From contig OZ025260.1 of assembly GCA_964019135.1 (NCBI GenBank), forward strand, positions 27,398,254-27,462,253: DNA of 64,000 bases, read 5' to 3'. Made by a program: the position numbers and the translations under genes. Every line of letters begins with the position of its first letter. The first letter of the stretch is position 1. The DNA is from Arenicola marina (Eukaryota; Annelida; Polychaeta; Arenicolidae). Under the pieces are notes generated by a model that had not been told where the DNA came from, did no database searches, and saw only the letters and a list, made by a program, of their open reading frames with translations. Below are positions 42,954 through 55,825 of the stretch, piece by piece.

Positions 42954-45900
42954 TTATTGAGATGCTAGAATTTGACTCAAAATGGCCATGAGATGGGAGT
43001 TTGACTCCTTCGACGTTGTTTTGGACTCTGTGACTGAAACGTTTCCTTCGGTTCGTCGTTGGCTCGAGCTTCCATGTGAACTCGGATTAGATTTACGAAG
43101 ATTTAGCCCCCTTTCAGTGTCAAACTTTATCTGGCGATCGTGTATGTCTCTTTCAGCGTCGAATTTAATCTGCCGATCTTGCAGATCTCTTTCAGCGTCG
43201 AATTTAATCTGCCGATCTTGCAGATCTCTTTCAGCGTCGAATTTAATCTGGCGGTCTTGCAGATCTCTTTCAGTTTCGAATTTAATCTGCCGATCTTGTA
43301 GATCTCTCTCTGCGTCGAATTTTATCTGGCGATCTTGCAGATCTCTTTCAGTTTCGAATTTAATCTGCCGATCTTGTAGATCTCTCTCTGAGTCGAATTT
43401 TATCTGGCGATCTTGCAGATCTCTGTCAGCGTGGAATTTAATCTGGCGATCTTGCAGATCTCTTTCAGCGTCGAATTTAATCTGGCGATCTTCCAGATCT
43501 CTTTCAGCGTCGAATTTAATCTGGCGATCTTCCAGATCTCTCTCTGTGCTGAATTTAATCTGGCGATCTTGCAGATCTCTTTCAGCGACGAATTTAATCT
43601 GGCGACCTTGCAGATCTCTTTCAGCGTCGAATTTAATCTGGCGATCTTGCAAATCTCTTCCAGCATCGAATACATTCTGATGTTCTTCGGGAAAGTTTCT
43701 CTTAAATTTAATTTGGCGCTTGTTTGGTAGAAAGAACTTCACTTGGCGTTTCAGCGGCAGGAAACTACCAAACTTGATTTGACGTTTGTCTTGCTCGTGC
43801 CCGCCTGATAAACGCTTGAACTTGATTTGGCGTTTAACGCCGACAGTAGGCAGAAATGAGCCAAATTTGACTTGGCGTTTCTGCTCGGTCGTTCTTTTTG
43901 GGATTAAGGAATCGAACTTTACCTGGCGTTTAAACAGAGACGATGGGTCGAATTTCACTTGTCTCTTTCCTGGCGAAAGTGGCGATGGCCCCTGGGTGGC
44001 GTCCAGAAGCGATAATAGAAGCGCTATATTCGCAACGGTTTGTTCGTCATCAATCTCCTCTGTGCCGTCACTTCCGTTCGGGGCCAGCTCCTGCTCGACG
44101 GCTGATCCAGGAAGAGGCAACGTGTCAGCGTCATTCATCCCTGCAGTCTCCATTCCAATGTTGGACCCGTAGGCCGGGCATGTGACCAGGTTCTCCGGGA
44201 GACAGGTTTGACGGGAGAGATCAAATTTCTGTCCCATCCGACAGGCAAACTTTGCGTGCTCCCGCCGATGACTACAACTGTAAAAGCTCCGACAATATGA
44301 GCTGTAGTCAGGATAAAATCCGTCCTCCCGGTCGCTGCACGCGTCATGATGTCCTCTCCCAAGACCGGAAGTTGTGGCTGATGGCCTTCCGGACAGATGC
44401 GGAGCACTCTCACTATCACCAGATCTTCTGACATCTCCGAGAAACAGGCTGGTACCGCTGTCAGGGTGAAGCCTGGTTCCCCGCATAGCGTCCTCCCAAG
44501 ACAACGGGCACGTGACGTCATGCTCGTCATCGCATTGCTTCGTGACGTAATCAAATAATGTTCCTGGTGGACATTGGCTCCACTGAACGGTTCCCTCCTC
44601 GCAGACGAGGAAGGTTCTGCAGTTGTCGTATATATCAGGGATGCCGGCTTCTCCCAGGTTGACGCACGAGATGGCCCCGCCATCGTCCTGTAGGAATGAT
44701 CACCATAAAATTACACAATCATAGCACGCCATTTGACGTTCTGACAAGGTTTGAACTAACTCGCTTAAATATTTACCAGACGTAATGCATTATTGTGTAA
44801 TATTATTTAACTAGGAGCAAACGTGTTACCAATGACGAAGTGTATTCACCAGCTCAAAATAACAGATGACCATGCAATAACGAAGTGTTTTCACGTGCCC
44901 AAAATAAACATATTGCCAATATCTATCTATCTTTCTAACATATTTACATATTACATAGAGCGAAAGCATCAAGTTTGGCCTGAAGTATATACGCCGGTGG
45001 ATTTATGTGGCGCCAGAACGCGTGGGCGAGCGCTATACTAACGTCCCTCTGACCAGACCCGGGGCGGAGGAGTCATCTAATGGCCCATAGTGGGCCATTG
45101 GGGCGGGGACGGCAGATTGCCCGTTCCACCAGTAGTTTGTGGACGGCACTGCTTAGTCTGGGCGAGTGCGGGGCGGGCGAGGTGTGTCCCAGCGCTGTGA
45201 CATCAACCAGAGTCCTTGGAAGCGACGGCGGGAATAAAGTGGCTCCAGTCAATATTTGACGGGACTGTCAGCATCCAGACTTGACCGTTTCGACTAATTT
45301 ATTGGGCGGGGGATGTGCGTCATGGGCTCTCAATAGATGAAGGGTTTAACGCGCTATGCAAACGGGGCTGCCGGGGTTATGTCCGTGGCCATGGGTCATT
45401 GTCAAATTAAACTTGATCGCAGAGCCAGGACATTGGGAGATTTCACGGCGTAGTACCTGCCCCCCCCCCCCCCACGCCCGCCGCCCACCCACACACACAC
45501 ACGTGATTGAAACCACGTTATGACGTCATCTTGATCTCAAGTATTATATCGAGACGAGTCAAAGTAAGAATAACTTACCGCAGAGATTGTTGTTCCATGC
45601 ACTGCTAATCTGGCTCCTGTCAGGGAAAATAAAATAGGCTAATAAATATAGGTCAATTTCCCAAGGGGCTGGTATAAAAATCAATGAGACAACAGAGCCA
45701 CAATGACTGGTGAATGACTATAACACAATCATTTCGGTCGAAAAACCCGAGTCATTCCAATTGCAATAACTTGGCCTTCATAATATAACCTTGGCTTGAG
45801 ATTCAGCCTATTTCTTTCATTTATGTTTTTGTTGACGAGGCATGTTGAGAAATACAGAGGATACAGAACAACCTGTTGTGCACAAGCATTTTTCTCTGTG

Positions 45901-48550
45901 AAATGATTCCATGTTTCCGTGCATCCTACCTGATAAAAGATTATGGTTGTGCGCTATAGGTATTTGGGTGGGTTGTTCTTGGTTTTCAGACAATAAGAAG
46001 GGAAATATTTCTCACAATTCCTCCTGCACGTCACGTCACGTTTGGTAATGATACGTTCTCAATGAGATTTAGTGAGCGAACTTTGGTATCCCCTCAGTGC
46101 ATTATGCCATGTAAACTGACTCACATATGTAATTGGCATTCTTGTACATGCAAATCGGCCAACGGCCTTTCAGCATGCAGCAAAAGCATTACACTAAACT
46201 AGTGAGCTGTCTCATATTCCACCCAATAGTATTCGTGCGAGACGATTAAGGCGGCATCAAGTATAACAGGCATTTAGCATGTGAGAGGGCACATTGGCCC
46301 ACCCCCACCCTTCCCTGCCCCCTCCCAATTTCCTTCCCCCAAGTATATGCACCTCTCATTTCCAACCTGCTTCCCACATTGCTTGTAAGTTATCATGATT
46401 GCGATGCTTATCGGACGCAGCTGGCGGGGCTTGTGTTTTATCTTAAGGAAGAATGTTGGCATTTTGAAAATTGTATGGATTTTAAACGCTCGATATTGCT
46501 GCCTCGTGGCATGGGACCCAATATTGTGAGACGCGGACCCATGTCATTCAATCTCCCTCTCTGTCGCCATACTTGTTCGTGGCGGATAAAATGCAACAAT
46601 ATACGGATCGGTAGTCAATACTGTACATTAATATTTGTTGTAGTTATAATAGCATGTTCAATGCCCTTTTGGGGTCAGGTTAGCTTTACTTATCGCCTAT
46701 ATATGACGTGACATTCCGAATAACGTCACGTCACGTCACAAAAACAAAATAGTTGAACACAAAATGTATTCATTTAATTTCACCTTTAACATTAGAGATA
46801 AACTGATGCAATTTACTTTTAGAAGACTTTTGATCCTCTGATATTTTCTCCTGGGTTTTTCCCAATGGAGGTCCATATTTTTGTTCAATAGGATTTTCCA
46901 GCATTAACAGCTGCTACACATTATTGTGCGGAATGGAATATAGGCGCGCGCAAACGACCTGCCGGATGGCTTCAAAACCAAATAATTTTCAGATGAATGC
47001 TCTCATTTGAAGGCAAAGAAATGTCTAAGGCCAAAATGAGCGTTCGTTATGTTAGAAGCCATGGTCACACTAATTCTGTTGTGAAAATAGTACTTAAAAA
47101 TGAAAGATAATTACAGTCTATCGCTGCAAAGAAATCATTTGTAATTCCCGTTTGGGGGCGCCATTGGTCCTTGATGAAGTTTGAACTATTTAGGGGTACC
47201 AATTGGGTTGGACAAGATGTGCCAAATTATGCACATTACTTTCACGCAGCGTCCGGACGTCGTACCAGACACAGGTCACTAAATGGCAGAATGTGTCACA
47301 AGACATGATCCGCCTCTTAATATGGAGTATTCCTGTGGCGGATTTCACGAAGGCATTTTAGCCGACTGCGGGGGTTAGTCTGCTTAAATTACGATATAAG
47401 TGATGCGACTTTAGCCGACTAAGCCCCGTAGCCGGCTAAACTATGGCCACTGGACTTGTTTGGGAGTTGCACGCTGGTGCTCTCGGGACTCATACAATAA
47501 ATTATGCATTTAATGTTTGGTTCCCATGTTAAAATCAAATGTTCCTCTCTTCCAATTAGACTTACATCAGAGTGCTTTATGTTGATAAATGTTTTTCTCT
47601 ATATATTCAAAAGGATTAAGAAAAGTATGGGTATGATAAACCTGTGAGAACACTTCAGTCATTTTATATATATAGGTGCCGCCCATCATCTACTCGTGTC
47701 ATCGTTAGCTCATTCCAAGATTGTTTTAAAGCTGCTCATGCAGAAATTATTAAATTCTGTTTTTTGAAATATTTTGGAAACACATTTAGAATACATTGTC
47801 TGACTGTATAAATGTAACCTTCATGAGAAATAGATCGGTATAAAACTGCAGCCATGTGCATATTTCGATGACGTAGTACACAAGAAAGCCACACTAATTC
47901 ACATGGGATCCACTAATGTTGCCAAATAAAGACGCTTAACAACATATCTGGGTTTTTATTGCATACAATAGGTGTACTTCTATCCTAAGAATATAAATAC
48001 ATCATTTCCAATCAAAATAGTTTTTAAATTTTTTAAGAAAAATATTGCTGGATGAGTAACTTTAATCTAAAATTGGTAAATGGCAGCAGGGGCGGATCCA
48101 GGTGCCGACCCGCCCTCCCGCCCCTTGTAGGGCCTAAATGTATAGAGCATATGAAAACCAATATCCACCCCCCCCCCCCATACAGATTTTGGGATCCTCC
48201 CGGGGTATCTATTTCGAAGAATTTTTGCTTATGTCATTGTCATACATGTCATCTGAATAATGACATGAATGTATTCCTATATGATAGGAATACAAGACGA
48301 GCAAAAACATCATTACGAAAAAGAGTATAGCACCCCCCTCGCCTCCCTGTTCCCAATAGATCTATACGTTACTAGACTTTAATGCACTAGTTGATAGTCA
48401 TTGTAAGATATGTTTCCTGAAGAATAGTGGTTTCGTAAAATATTCTTCAGAGTATATGGTGCAGTGTTATATCGGCGCAGTAACCATGCATCATCAAGAC
48501 AAACGCTTACCTTTGAGCAAGAAGACGAGGAACAAGAATCTGAAGTCCAT
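42954..48550 (-). CDS. Secreted protein: two chitin-binding domains plus RQ[V/I]KF repeats
   Basis: A spliced minus-strand gene, 603 aa. Exons are 48511-48550 (signal peptide), 45579-45616 (38 nt) and 42954-44687. Every border has GT/AG, and the phases join in frame. Residues 1 to about 20 form a signal peptide (MDFRFLFLVFLLKGARLAVH). Two CBM14 (peritrophin-A type) domains follow: cysteines 34, 49, 55, 65, 78, 86 and 143, 158, 164, 175, 188, 196, both with the family spacing. An acidic spacer leads to seven KRQ[V/I]KF motifs (about 267-355), then fourteen 13-residue units of the type RQIKFDAERDLQD (375-556). The tail is Ser-rich. Chitin binding and export are well supported. The repeat could be structural, or the KR sites could release peptides starting with Gln. 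I recognise no named family for it. Confidence 0.88.
43098..43643 (-). repeat. 39-bp coding repeat, 14 units (RQIKF array without dibasic sites)
   Basis: Fourteen in-frame 13-codon units. R-Q-I-K-F is invariant, the next two residues vary (DA, VA, ST, HA, DS, ET, DT), and then comes ERDLQD, with the residue before R changed to Asp or Gly. There are no frameshifts or stops across all units, and variation is concentrated at the same few codons, which suggests constraint on the repeat as protein. Confidence 0.93.
43686..43967 (-). repeat. KRQ[V/I]KF motif array, 7 units with irregular spacers
   Basis: Seven KRQVKF or KRQIKF motifs separated by 4-15 residues (for example GSFLPTVGV, GSFLPL, FLPN). 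The flanking Lys-Arg pairs resemble prohormone-convertase sites, and cleavage would leave N-terminal Gln. No Gly precedes a KR at most peptide ends, so C-terminal amidation is not predicted. Confidence 0.9.
44688..45578 (-). other. Intron 2 of the CBM14/RQIKF gene
   Basis: Bounded on the minus strand by GTAAGT (donor after 45579) and TTCCTACAG (acceptor before 44687). A C-run lies near 45462-45475. No other exon was seen. Confidence 0.8.
45617..48510 (-). other. Intron 1 of the CBM14/RQIKF gene
   Basis: Bounded by AAAG|GTAAGC (donor, 48510) and CCCTGACAG (acceptor, 45617). At 46703-46739 there are four TGACGT half-sites, three of them in ACGTCACGTCACGTCA. The rest is AT-rich without recognised genes. 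Text at 48084 (AGGGGCGGATCCAGG) resembles transposon termini. Confidence 0.78.
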
Positions 48551-48734
48551 CGCAGAAGCCTTATGACCTTAAGTTATCTGTGTTCCCGGTAGAAGCTCTC
48601 CGTCCAATGGTAAATAATGCTCCTGCAGTTAAATGAGCCGCGGTTGGACCAAACGGTCTAAAAGTCAGTCAGCTCTATCGAACTTACACGCATGCGCCCT
48701 CACAACGAATGATGTCCAGCCGGGGCGGGTGTCT

Positions 48735-48741
48735 CTTTATA
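48735..48741 (-). promoter_or_regulatory. TATA-like box upstream of the CBM14/RQIKF gene
   Basis: TATAAAG on the minus strand about 185 bp before the start codon at 48550, in a GC-rich context. It would imply a 5' UTR of about 150 nt. An inverted CCAAT (ATTGG) lies at about 48604-48608. Confidence 0.4.
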
Positions 48742-48839
48742 CGCAACTTTCCGCCCAACGGCGGTGCCGACTTTTCCGCCATAACCAGCCGCTAACGACT
48801 GGTCTTTACGTCCCCGGCTTCTTCATTGTAAGGCCGTAA

Positions 48840-49680
48840 ACTGCCATTGTTTGACGATCCACCCCCCGGGGTACCCATCCCCTCCCCTACCCCCACCCCG
48901 AACCCCCACCCCTCCCTCCCCACCCTCACACCGCCGCTCACCTCTCGCTGCCCTTCGGGATGGGGCGAGGAGTGGAAGAGGTGTATGAGTGCGAGGGGGA
49001 AGGGAAGGGGGAGGGGGGGAGTATTTCATCCCTGCATGGCAGGAGATGCGGTGATGGTAACACAACTTGGGGGATGAGGGGGAGGGGAACTACAGTGGAA
49101 GAGGCACAGAAATGAAAGGGAAGGGGGCGTCATCGTGCAAGGGTGACGCCCCCCCCCCGACTGCCTCCACCCCCCCCCCCCCCCACCGCCCGCAACTTCC
49201 TTTCTCTTTCCCGACCCGCCCCCTTTCCACCCCCTCACATCCTCCTCTCCGCCCACATTGACGTGTCTGAGGCCACGAGGTGCAACCGTCCAACATAGGT
49301 ACCTAATTGGCAGTCCCCCCCCACTCCCCTTTCCCCCAGCCTCCCACTCGCTGCTTCGCACTGTTTCTCCACCTTCCCACCCTCCCACCCAGCCACCCCT
49401 CGACCCCCCCCCCCTTTCCTCCCACCCAGCCACCTCCCGCCCCGCCACGCCTCCCCGCCCCGCCAACCCTTCTCCCCACCGCCCCGCCAACCCTTCTCCC
49501 CACCGCCCCGCTATCCGTCATCACGAGGATATGGATTGTGGCGACGTTTCTGAAGTAGATCAATGACGACCTCTACCCACAAACCTATCCCCCCTCCCCT
49601 CCCCTCCCCTCCTTCTCTCCTGTACCCAGGCCCCTACCCCCGCCCCCTCCCCGCCCCCCACCCCGCGTCTGCCCCACCTC
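48840..49680. repeat. Pyrimidine-rich low-complexity tract
   Basis: C-rich on the plus strand with runs of 9-14 C. It includes two tandem 24-bp units (CCCCGCCAACCCTTCTCCCC + ACCG) at about 49455-49510. Long open frames here on both strands are compositional and lack domain signals. Confidence 0.85.
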
Positions 49681-52600
49681 CCGATCTGGGTGATGGTATC
49701 GAGCCCGAGGAAGGGCCATCGTAAAAGACATCACCACCACAATGACGGCTTTTACAGCCCCCAATCTGGATGCCCTTGTTGTTTATGGCCGACCACTCGC
49801 TCCCTCCAACTACAAACACCGCAACTTTTGAATCCGTTCACTTTTTTTGGATGCCATCAAACCATTGACTGTTATGTGTCGTCAACCCTAAAGGGCACTA
49901 CTCACAGATACGCCACACTTACAACGGCTTGACGCTACGGCTTTTTAGGAGATCTCTTCTTACGACGCTTACCTGAATCGCGCCATCGACACATGACAGA
50001 AGTAGATATTTATATGAAGACGTTTCAACGGCTTCACTTCACCCGGCGCGAGACAGACGTGCTTTACCCGTATGACGTCTGAGACGCGCGCGCCCTCCAG
50101 GGACCAATGACGACGCACTTCAACTGTTCAGAGCCACTAGATTGGTTCCTGGATGAAAACACGGAACTGTAAGATTATACAACAGATGTGGGGGCGGCAA
50201 AAACTCGTCGGGAAAAGAGGGGTAGCGTTATACGACCGTGGTATGGAGGGGGTAAATCCTGGTAAACCCTCCACAGCGGCTAAGTGGTTTATTAACGGAG
50301 GTCGGCGGCAGGCCATGAGAGTCTGGTCATGAGAGCGAGGCCATGAGAGCCGAGCCACGAGAGCCGTGTCATGAGAGCCGATTCTGGGGAACCCGGGGCA
50401 GTGGCCACCGCTGGAAGCCCCGTCACAACCACACCGCCACGCATACATACATGTATAGAGGGAGAGACAAACGGCGGTGATTCAACCACACGGGAAACCG
50501 GCAGGAAGACAAATAGTATAGTTTATCACTGCCGTTGATGCCTCTATATCCCCGAGGACCCGCTAGATGGCGCCTGTGGGGGTCGTCCGTGGTGTATATC
50601 GCACGACGACGGAGCGGGGGTAAAGGGGTACGGGGGGGCGCGTAGGGCGGCAGGAAATTTATATATGACTGGGGGAGAGGGGCGATGGACGACCGAGGCC
50701 TTGCTGCTTGTTAACTCGGCAGTTTCCGTGAATAAACGCCTAGATTAAGCGCAGGAGGCAATGTCTAGGGAGGATGACCACTCCTACCCCGGTGGGATGA
50801 GTCCCTCCATCAAGGCGCCCCCCCCCCCCCCATCAAGTCAGGTGTGAGGTGACCCGGGGGGTGAGGGTGACGCCCTAGATAGATGACACGTAGACATGGA
50901 AAACCGATGGAGTGAGGTAGGGTGCCAAGTGGGAGGGCGGGGTCGGGATGGGGGGTGGGGGGTTACTGTGTAGATCCTCTCGCCAGCACCATGCGGATGG
51001 TAAGGGGGGATGGCGGGGTGGGAGTGATGGTCAGATCGAGATTCTACTCCGGCAGCAAGGCTGGGAATATTTATCGCATGTGTCTTGCGAATTTCGAAGT
51101 GAATTCATAATATATTGCCACTTCATTTGATGGTGATTGTTAAATAACGATGCGGTAAAAGTAACACATCCGCATTATTAAATGAAGTGCTTAGATTAAT
51201 CTGATATGTTGTGCAAGAATGAAAGTAAAAGGGACGCAAACTATTGTCCGGGGTGTGGGTACTGCTGTCCCAGTGCGTGGGAAGGTGCTGCCAAGTTACT
51301 GGCAATAAAACACCAGCCTTTCTCCTCATAGGAAGAGCTGCTACTTTTCGTCCTTGAAACAGAATTAGTCTTTCCTAGTAAGCGTAAATTTGTGCTGCTT
51401 CGGAAGACTTAATAAGTGATTCACCCATTGGAGGTCGAAATTCGGTGTAATGTCTCGCATAAACGATACTTCGCATCACGTCTATTACTAATTCAATATG
51501 TATGCACTAAAAATTCTGATTACCTTAACAAAATAACAAATGAAGATTTAAACATGATCTGGGTCTCTCTTCGTGCATCTTTCCGAGAAAGCGAGCGATA
51601 ATACTAGATGGCCTCACATGTATCTGTGATTATAAGTAATGCGGCATGGACTACGTTTGAAGTGTTCGTGCCACGCCGAAACAACTTTAGCTCATGATAA
51701 TCTTCTGTGTTTCCACGATGATATTATCGAGCTGTAGCTGTTTCCAAGTGATGTTATTGCGGTTTACATAGAGTTGAAGAGAAATATCATGAACACAAAT
51801 CGACGTGTCACGCCACGCTAGTGTTGACAACACTACAAGATTTATCACTTTCTCCATATATCTTTTCAAATACCATCCACTTTACGTAGCTTGGAAGTAG
51901 GTTCTGCTTCATAGATCATATGTACATCAATTGTTTTCCTGCCAATGAATGGTTTGGTAGTTTTACCCAAACAAAACCAATAATGATACAACGTGTTCTA
52001 GTTCCTCATGGCGAAGGTAGCAAATTTTGACTAGTTCTATTCAACTTTGGTGTCTCAATGTCGAGGCGGTCCCCATTGTCACTGACACTGTCGCACAGGA
52101 CTAGAGCAGTTATAACATGACACTTGTCAGCATTTATTATACAGCCCATATCACTTTTTTCTTTTAGCTCTACTTAAAATTACTTGTTATTATGCAACCT
52201 AGATATAACATTTACTTACAAGCCCTAACTGCCATCAGATTTAAGACTTACTCTTTAGTTCCATGGAAATGCAGATAAATAATTTGTAGGATGTGCAACC
52301 CAAAGCAATATATAAGTTATGTCAAGTCAATATCAAGAGCATTTTTCCGTTGCTCTATCACCTTGTAATTGCAAGTTTCTATGCAAGATGTCAACATGAC
52401 TGGCATGACAGGGAGGGGAGGGGCTTGAGATCAGGGATAGTTTGATGGAGCTCTCTTAGACTGTTTGCTTAGCATATTTGTAATATTTTATTTGCATTAA
52501 AGTTTCTGATCCAGGACCTGGTATCATCCCTAAAACAATAGATTGGTCCTTGGCTCTAAATTGTTGGCAGAATTTCTTAAATAGTAATAATAATAACTTT

Positions 52601-53681
52601 ATTGCAGAAGCGGCCATTGGCCAAAGTGCATACATAGTACATTTCTATTTTGTGTGCTCATTGCTTGTAGGCTATATGGCAAATATAATGCTAACAAAAC
52701 AATTAAGTTAGCTTCCCTAAATTTAAACATGTGATAAACAAAAACAGCCAGCTGACTGATCAAAACTTCATCTCTCATCGTCATATAGTTCTAACGAAGG
52801 AAAACATTAAATCACATGCTCAAAACATTTCTAAAATTAACATTTCATTTCATTTCAACGAGTCATCAGTATAGTCATAAATAGCACACAATTAAGAAAG
52901 CAATATCTATTTTACTTCCCATTATCAAGTAAGTCCTTCTATCTGTTGATGTCTTATGATAAATGGAAAAAATATGAAGGTGTAACATTAAGCTGCATGC
53001 GTCTTCGTGTAACAACTAAACAATGGAATCTAGCTTCACTTTGACTGTTTGCATTGTAGGACAAAACCCCCTGGCGCCTACCCCCCCCCCCCCACCCCAC
53101 CCCCCACCCCCCTTCCCCCCGGCCGCCTTCTGTCATATTAACGACCCCATATTATGGCTCCACTTCGGTGCAACTCCGTTGCTCGCGTTTAGGATAGAAC
53201 CAGTTGTATTGCTCAACTAGACGCCGTTGTAAACCAAGATACACAACACCATGCGTTACTCGTGCTTATTATGTTACAAATAGCTTAAACTCACTGCAAT
53301 GAAGCTGCACTACAAGTATTGATTCCATACACTGTCAAATTAGTCTTAAACAATGTTGACAAAGGGGTATAAACCGAATGTATACGCCCAAACAATAACA
53401 CAACCGCTACCTTTCGACGGATGTTGACAACCTATATCGCGAATATCCTGTCCTGTTTCCCTTATCAGATCGCAACGAATATTTTATGACACCACACGTT
53501 ATGCGGGGTTTATGCACCACATTTGCGCACAATTAAAAACCATTTAATAGACGAATTTCATCAAAACATTGTCCCCTACTTTGACTTTTGCTTCGCGTTG
53601 TCGATGCTGCTCCGATAGATTCCGTTGTAACCCGAATAGAGCGCCATTTGGATCGGTACCGTGTATAAGCTTAAAACAGAC
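49681..53681. other. Intergenic, no gene seen
   Basis: Apart from the CATGAGAG repeat, a C-run at about 50818-50830 and C-rich text at 53080-53120, I see no exons. 51.1-53.0 kb is AT-rich. At 52841-52857 CATTTCATTTCATTTCA resembles the tail of SINE family 1 without its body. Confidence 0.45.
50311..50380 (+). repeat. Short tandem repeat, ~14-bp CATGAGAG units
   Basis: CATGAGAG or CACGAGAG recurs at about 50313, 50328, 50342, 50356 and 50370, separated by 6-7 variable bases. Confidence 0.75.
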
Positions 53682-53754
53682 ATGCATCATAAGTTTGAGA
53701 TACTTTTAGACTTGATTCCAAAATGTAAAAAATCTAAGATATCGCATGTAAGTA
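53682..53754 (+). repeat. Dispersed repeat R2, copy 2
   Basis: Counterpart of 13071-13146 in the same orientation, about 85 percent alike by eye. Confidence 0.8.
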
Positions 53755-53788
53755 TATTGCTATAACATAAGTTTAATTAAATTACACT

Positions 53789-53849
53789 GGGCCGAAACGT
53801 CCGCCCTCCCAAAACTATCTGGCCGAAACGTCCGCTGGCCGAAACGTCC
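53789..53849 (+). repeat. GGCCGAAACGTCC tandem motif, three copies
   Basis: Three copies of GGCCGAAACGTCC at about 53790, 53821 and 53837, separated by a CCCTCCCAAAACTATCT spacer and a short GCT spacer. It probably belongs to a larger dispersed family that cannot be delimited from one locus. Confidence 0.75.
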
Positions 53850-55825
53850 TATAACTATATTCTTCTACCTCTCACGTCATAAGTCATAAGAAGCAGGCTG
53901 GAACCAATGACTGAAGACTGTATTGTTCTCAATTATTCCGATAGAAACAGCCACTGAATCACTGGCACTTCATGTGTACAAAATTGTTATCAGATATCAT
54001 TTATGATATGATGTGATTCCAGTATATATGTAAGATATGCAACAGTCATTAACTTTAATTTAACCACCTGCCTACGAGACACGAACAAGTTTTCAAAAAG
54101 TCTCTTATAAAAGAGGCTATATATATATAACTATATATATATAACTGGGTGACGTCTCACCGATGACGCAGTAGGTCGATTATCTGTCGTTATCGCAACC
54201 GATCGCAATTATGGCCATCGTATGTCACTAATAGCAACGGGGCTTTGCTTTTCTTGCCCCAGTGGCTAGCTATTGTCCATATTGACCGCCCGCTTCGTGC
54301 GCTGATTTAGTGATGATTACACTGGGCTAACACACGTGCGTCTCACCGCGTGCCTGCCACCCCAGTCACCAAGGTGAGGATGAAGTAAGAGCTGTGGTGG
54401 CGGTGGGTGGGGAGGGGAGCGCTGCCCACTGAGACCGTGCACTCTCCCTTCATGCGGCCACGTCGTCGGCGGTCTCTCAACTGGTGCAAGTCCAATGTTC
54501 AGCCACCGCCCTCCATTTTACACCCCCCCCCCACCCCCCTCCTTCTTTACACCCCCCTCTCTAGCCCCCATCCTAACAACTGTGGCAGTGCCGCTTGCCA
54601 AACATTATATACCAGCCAACTTTTCGGGGGGGCGGGGGTGGGGGGGGGGGGAGCGAGGGTGTACCTTTTCTGATCTCCGCGATTGGCATCCAGGGCATCT
54701 TGGAGATTCGCGATTAACTGTCGGCAATTTTGGGGGATCGTGATTTGTACAATTCCTCATTCAACGATAAGACCCTTTCCTTGTTTTTACCGCGATCCGT
54801 TATAGCAATCTGTGAATTACTGGATATTCGCGATATGACCTTATATGCGTTTTTTTCCGCTCCTAGGCTTGAACAGTCCTCATCTTGGAGATATTAGGCC
54901 TACTCTCCTTAATTCTTTGGAATTCGCCCCCCCCACCCCCACATCGATTTCGCTGGTTGTCGGTAACTATGACTCAGATGTGGACTCTGTAAACTGGAGA
55001 TCGCCTAGTAACAAACCGCCTGGCAGCAATCCACCAGCGTTATATATATATAGAAATTATGCACTATTCGGGTGTCATGTAATCCGTCTACACTTATTGC
55101 CTGTATAACTTTAACGTTGTAGTAAATGTGAATACAACGTGAAATGTGGCGGGTTACATGGTTCTCTCTGCCTTTGCTTTAATATGTACGTCCCGTGGCA
55201 GAACGAGCCACGTTTCCGGTTAGTCGCTGTAATGGCCAGTCTACGACTGGTAGATTGGAAAAGCAATGATGCCAGCGTCAACCGGTAACCAGTATGGGTA
55301 CTCCAGGACAAAGACAAGGCTGGTGTGAACCAGGTGCGATGTACTTCCAACAAGATTGATGCTTTATTTACAGTCAATATTTCCAGACCACATGCGATTT
55401 TGGACTAGATCGATACAACGAACTCGGTAACCTCGTCCATGAAAGGTCAAGACTCATAGGAGATTATGGTCTGGGGCGCCGCCATTAAGGGGTCGCGCAG
55501 TCCTCCCAGGGCGCATGATGCCCCCTGGGACATTGCCTTTTCCCTCCGTCTTATCATTAGTGCAATGGTGAAGCTGTCACATATATTTGTTAGAACGTCC
55601 ACCCCGTGTTAAGCTGGGTTAAGAAACTCTTTCTGAATTGCGCGGCTAAGAACATTACAGATTTGGGCGGCTGTGACGTTGAATGACCTTGGAGAGGTAT
55701 GCACTTTGTGACCTTCCCTGTCGCTACTGATAAAAAAAGAAGGAATGTCATCAGGTATAAAGGCCTTTAATACCAACGCCCATTCAGGTTACAGCGAAAT
55801 AAGTTTAATATTTCAAACAGGAATT
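53850..55825. other. Intergenic, no gene seen
   Basis: Contains TA-rich stretches near 54118-54142, C/G homopolymer tracts at 54520-54655, and between 54670 and 54840 a loose recurrence of CGCGAT/TTCGCGAT motifs. No gene was recognised. Confidence 0.45.

Noticed and set aside
42982-43680. Plus-strand frame of 232 codons with RSCRSLSASNLIW repeats.
   Set aside because: It is the antisense of the 39-bp RQIKF coding repeat. The minus strand has CBM14 domains, signal peptide and splice sites in its favour.
44135-44683. Minus-strand 182-codon frame overlapping the CBM14 exon in another frame.
   Set aside because: The alternative frame carries all twelve CBM14 cysteines with correct spacing and joins the upstream exons in phase.
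48080-48350. A DNA transposon starting with AGGGGCGGATCCAGG.
   Set aside because: The text resembles known element termini, but no matching inverted end or target duplication was found within the next few hundred bases.
52841-52857. A further SINE family 1 copy.
   Set aside because: Only the CATTT tail motif is present; the preceding 150 bp do not match the SINE body.
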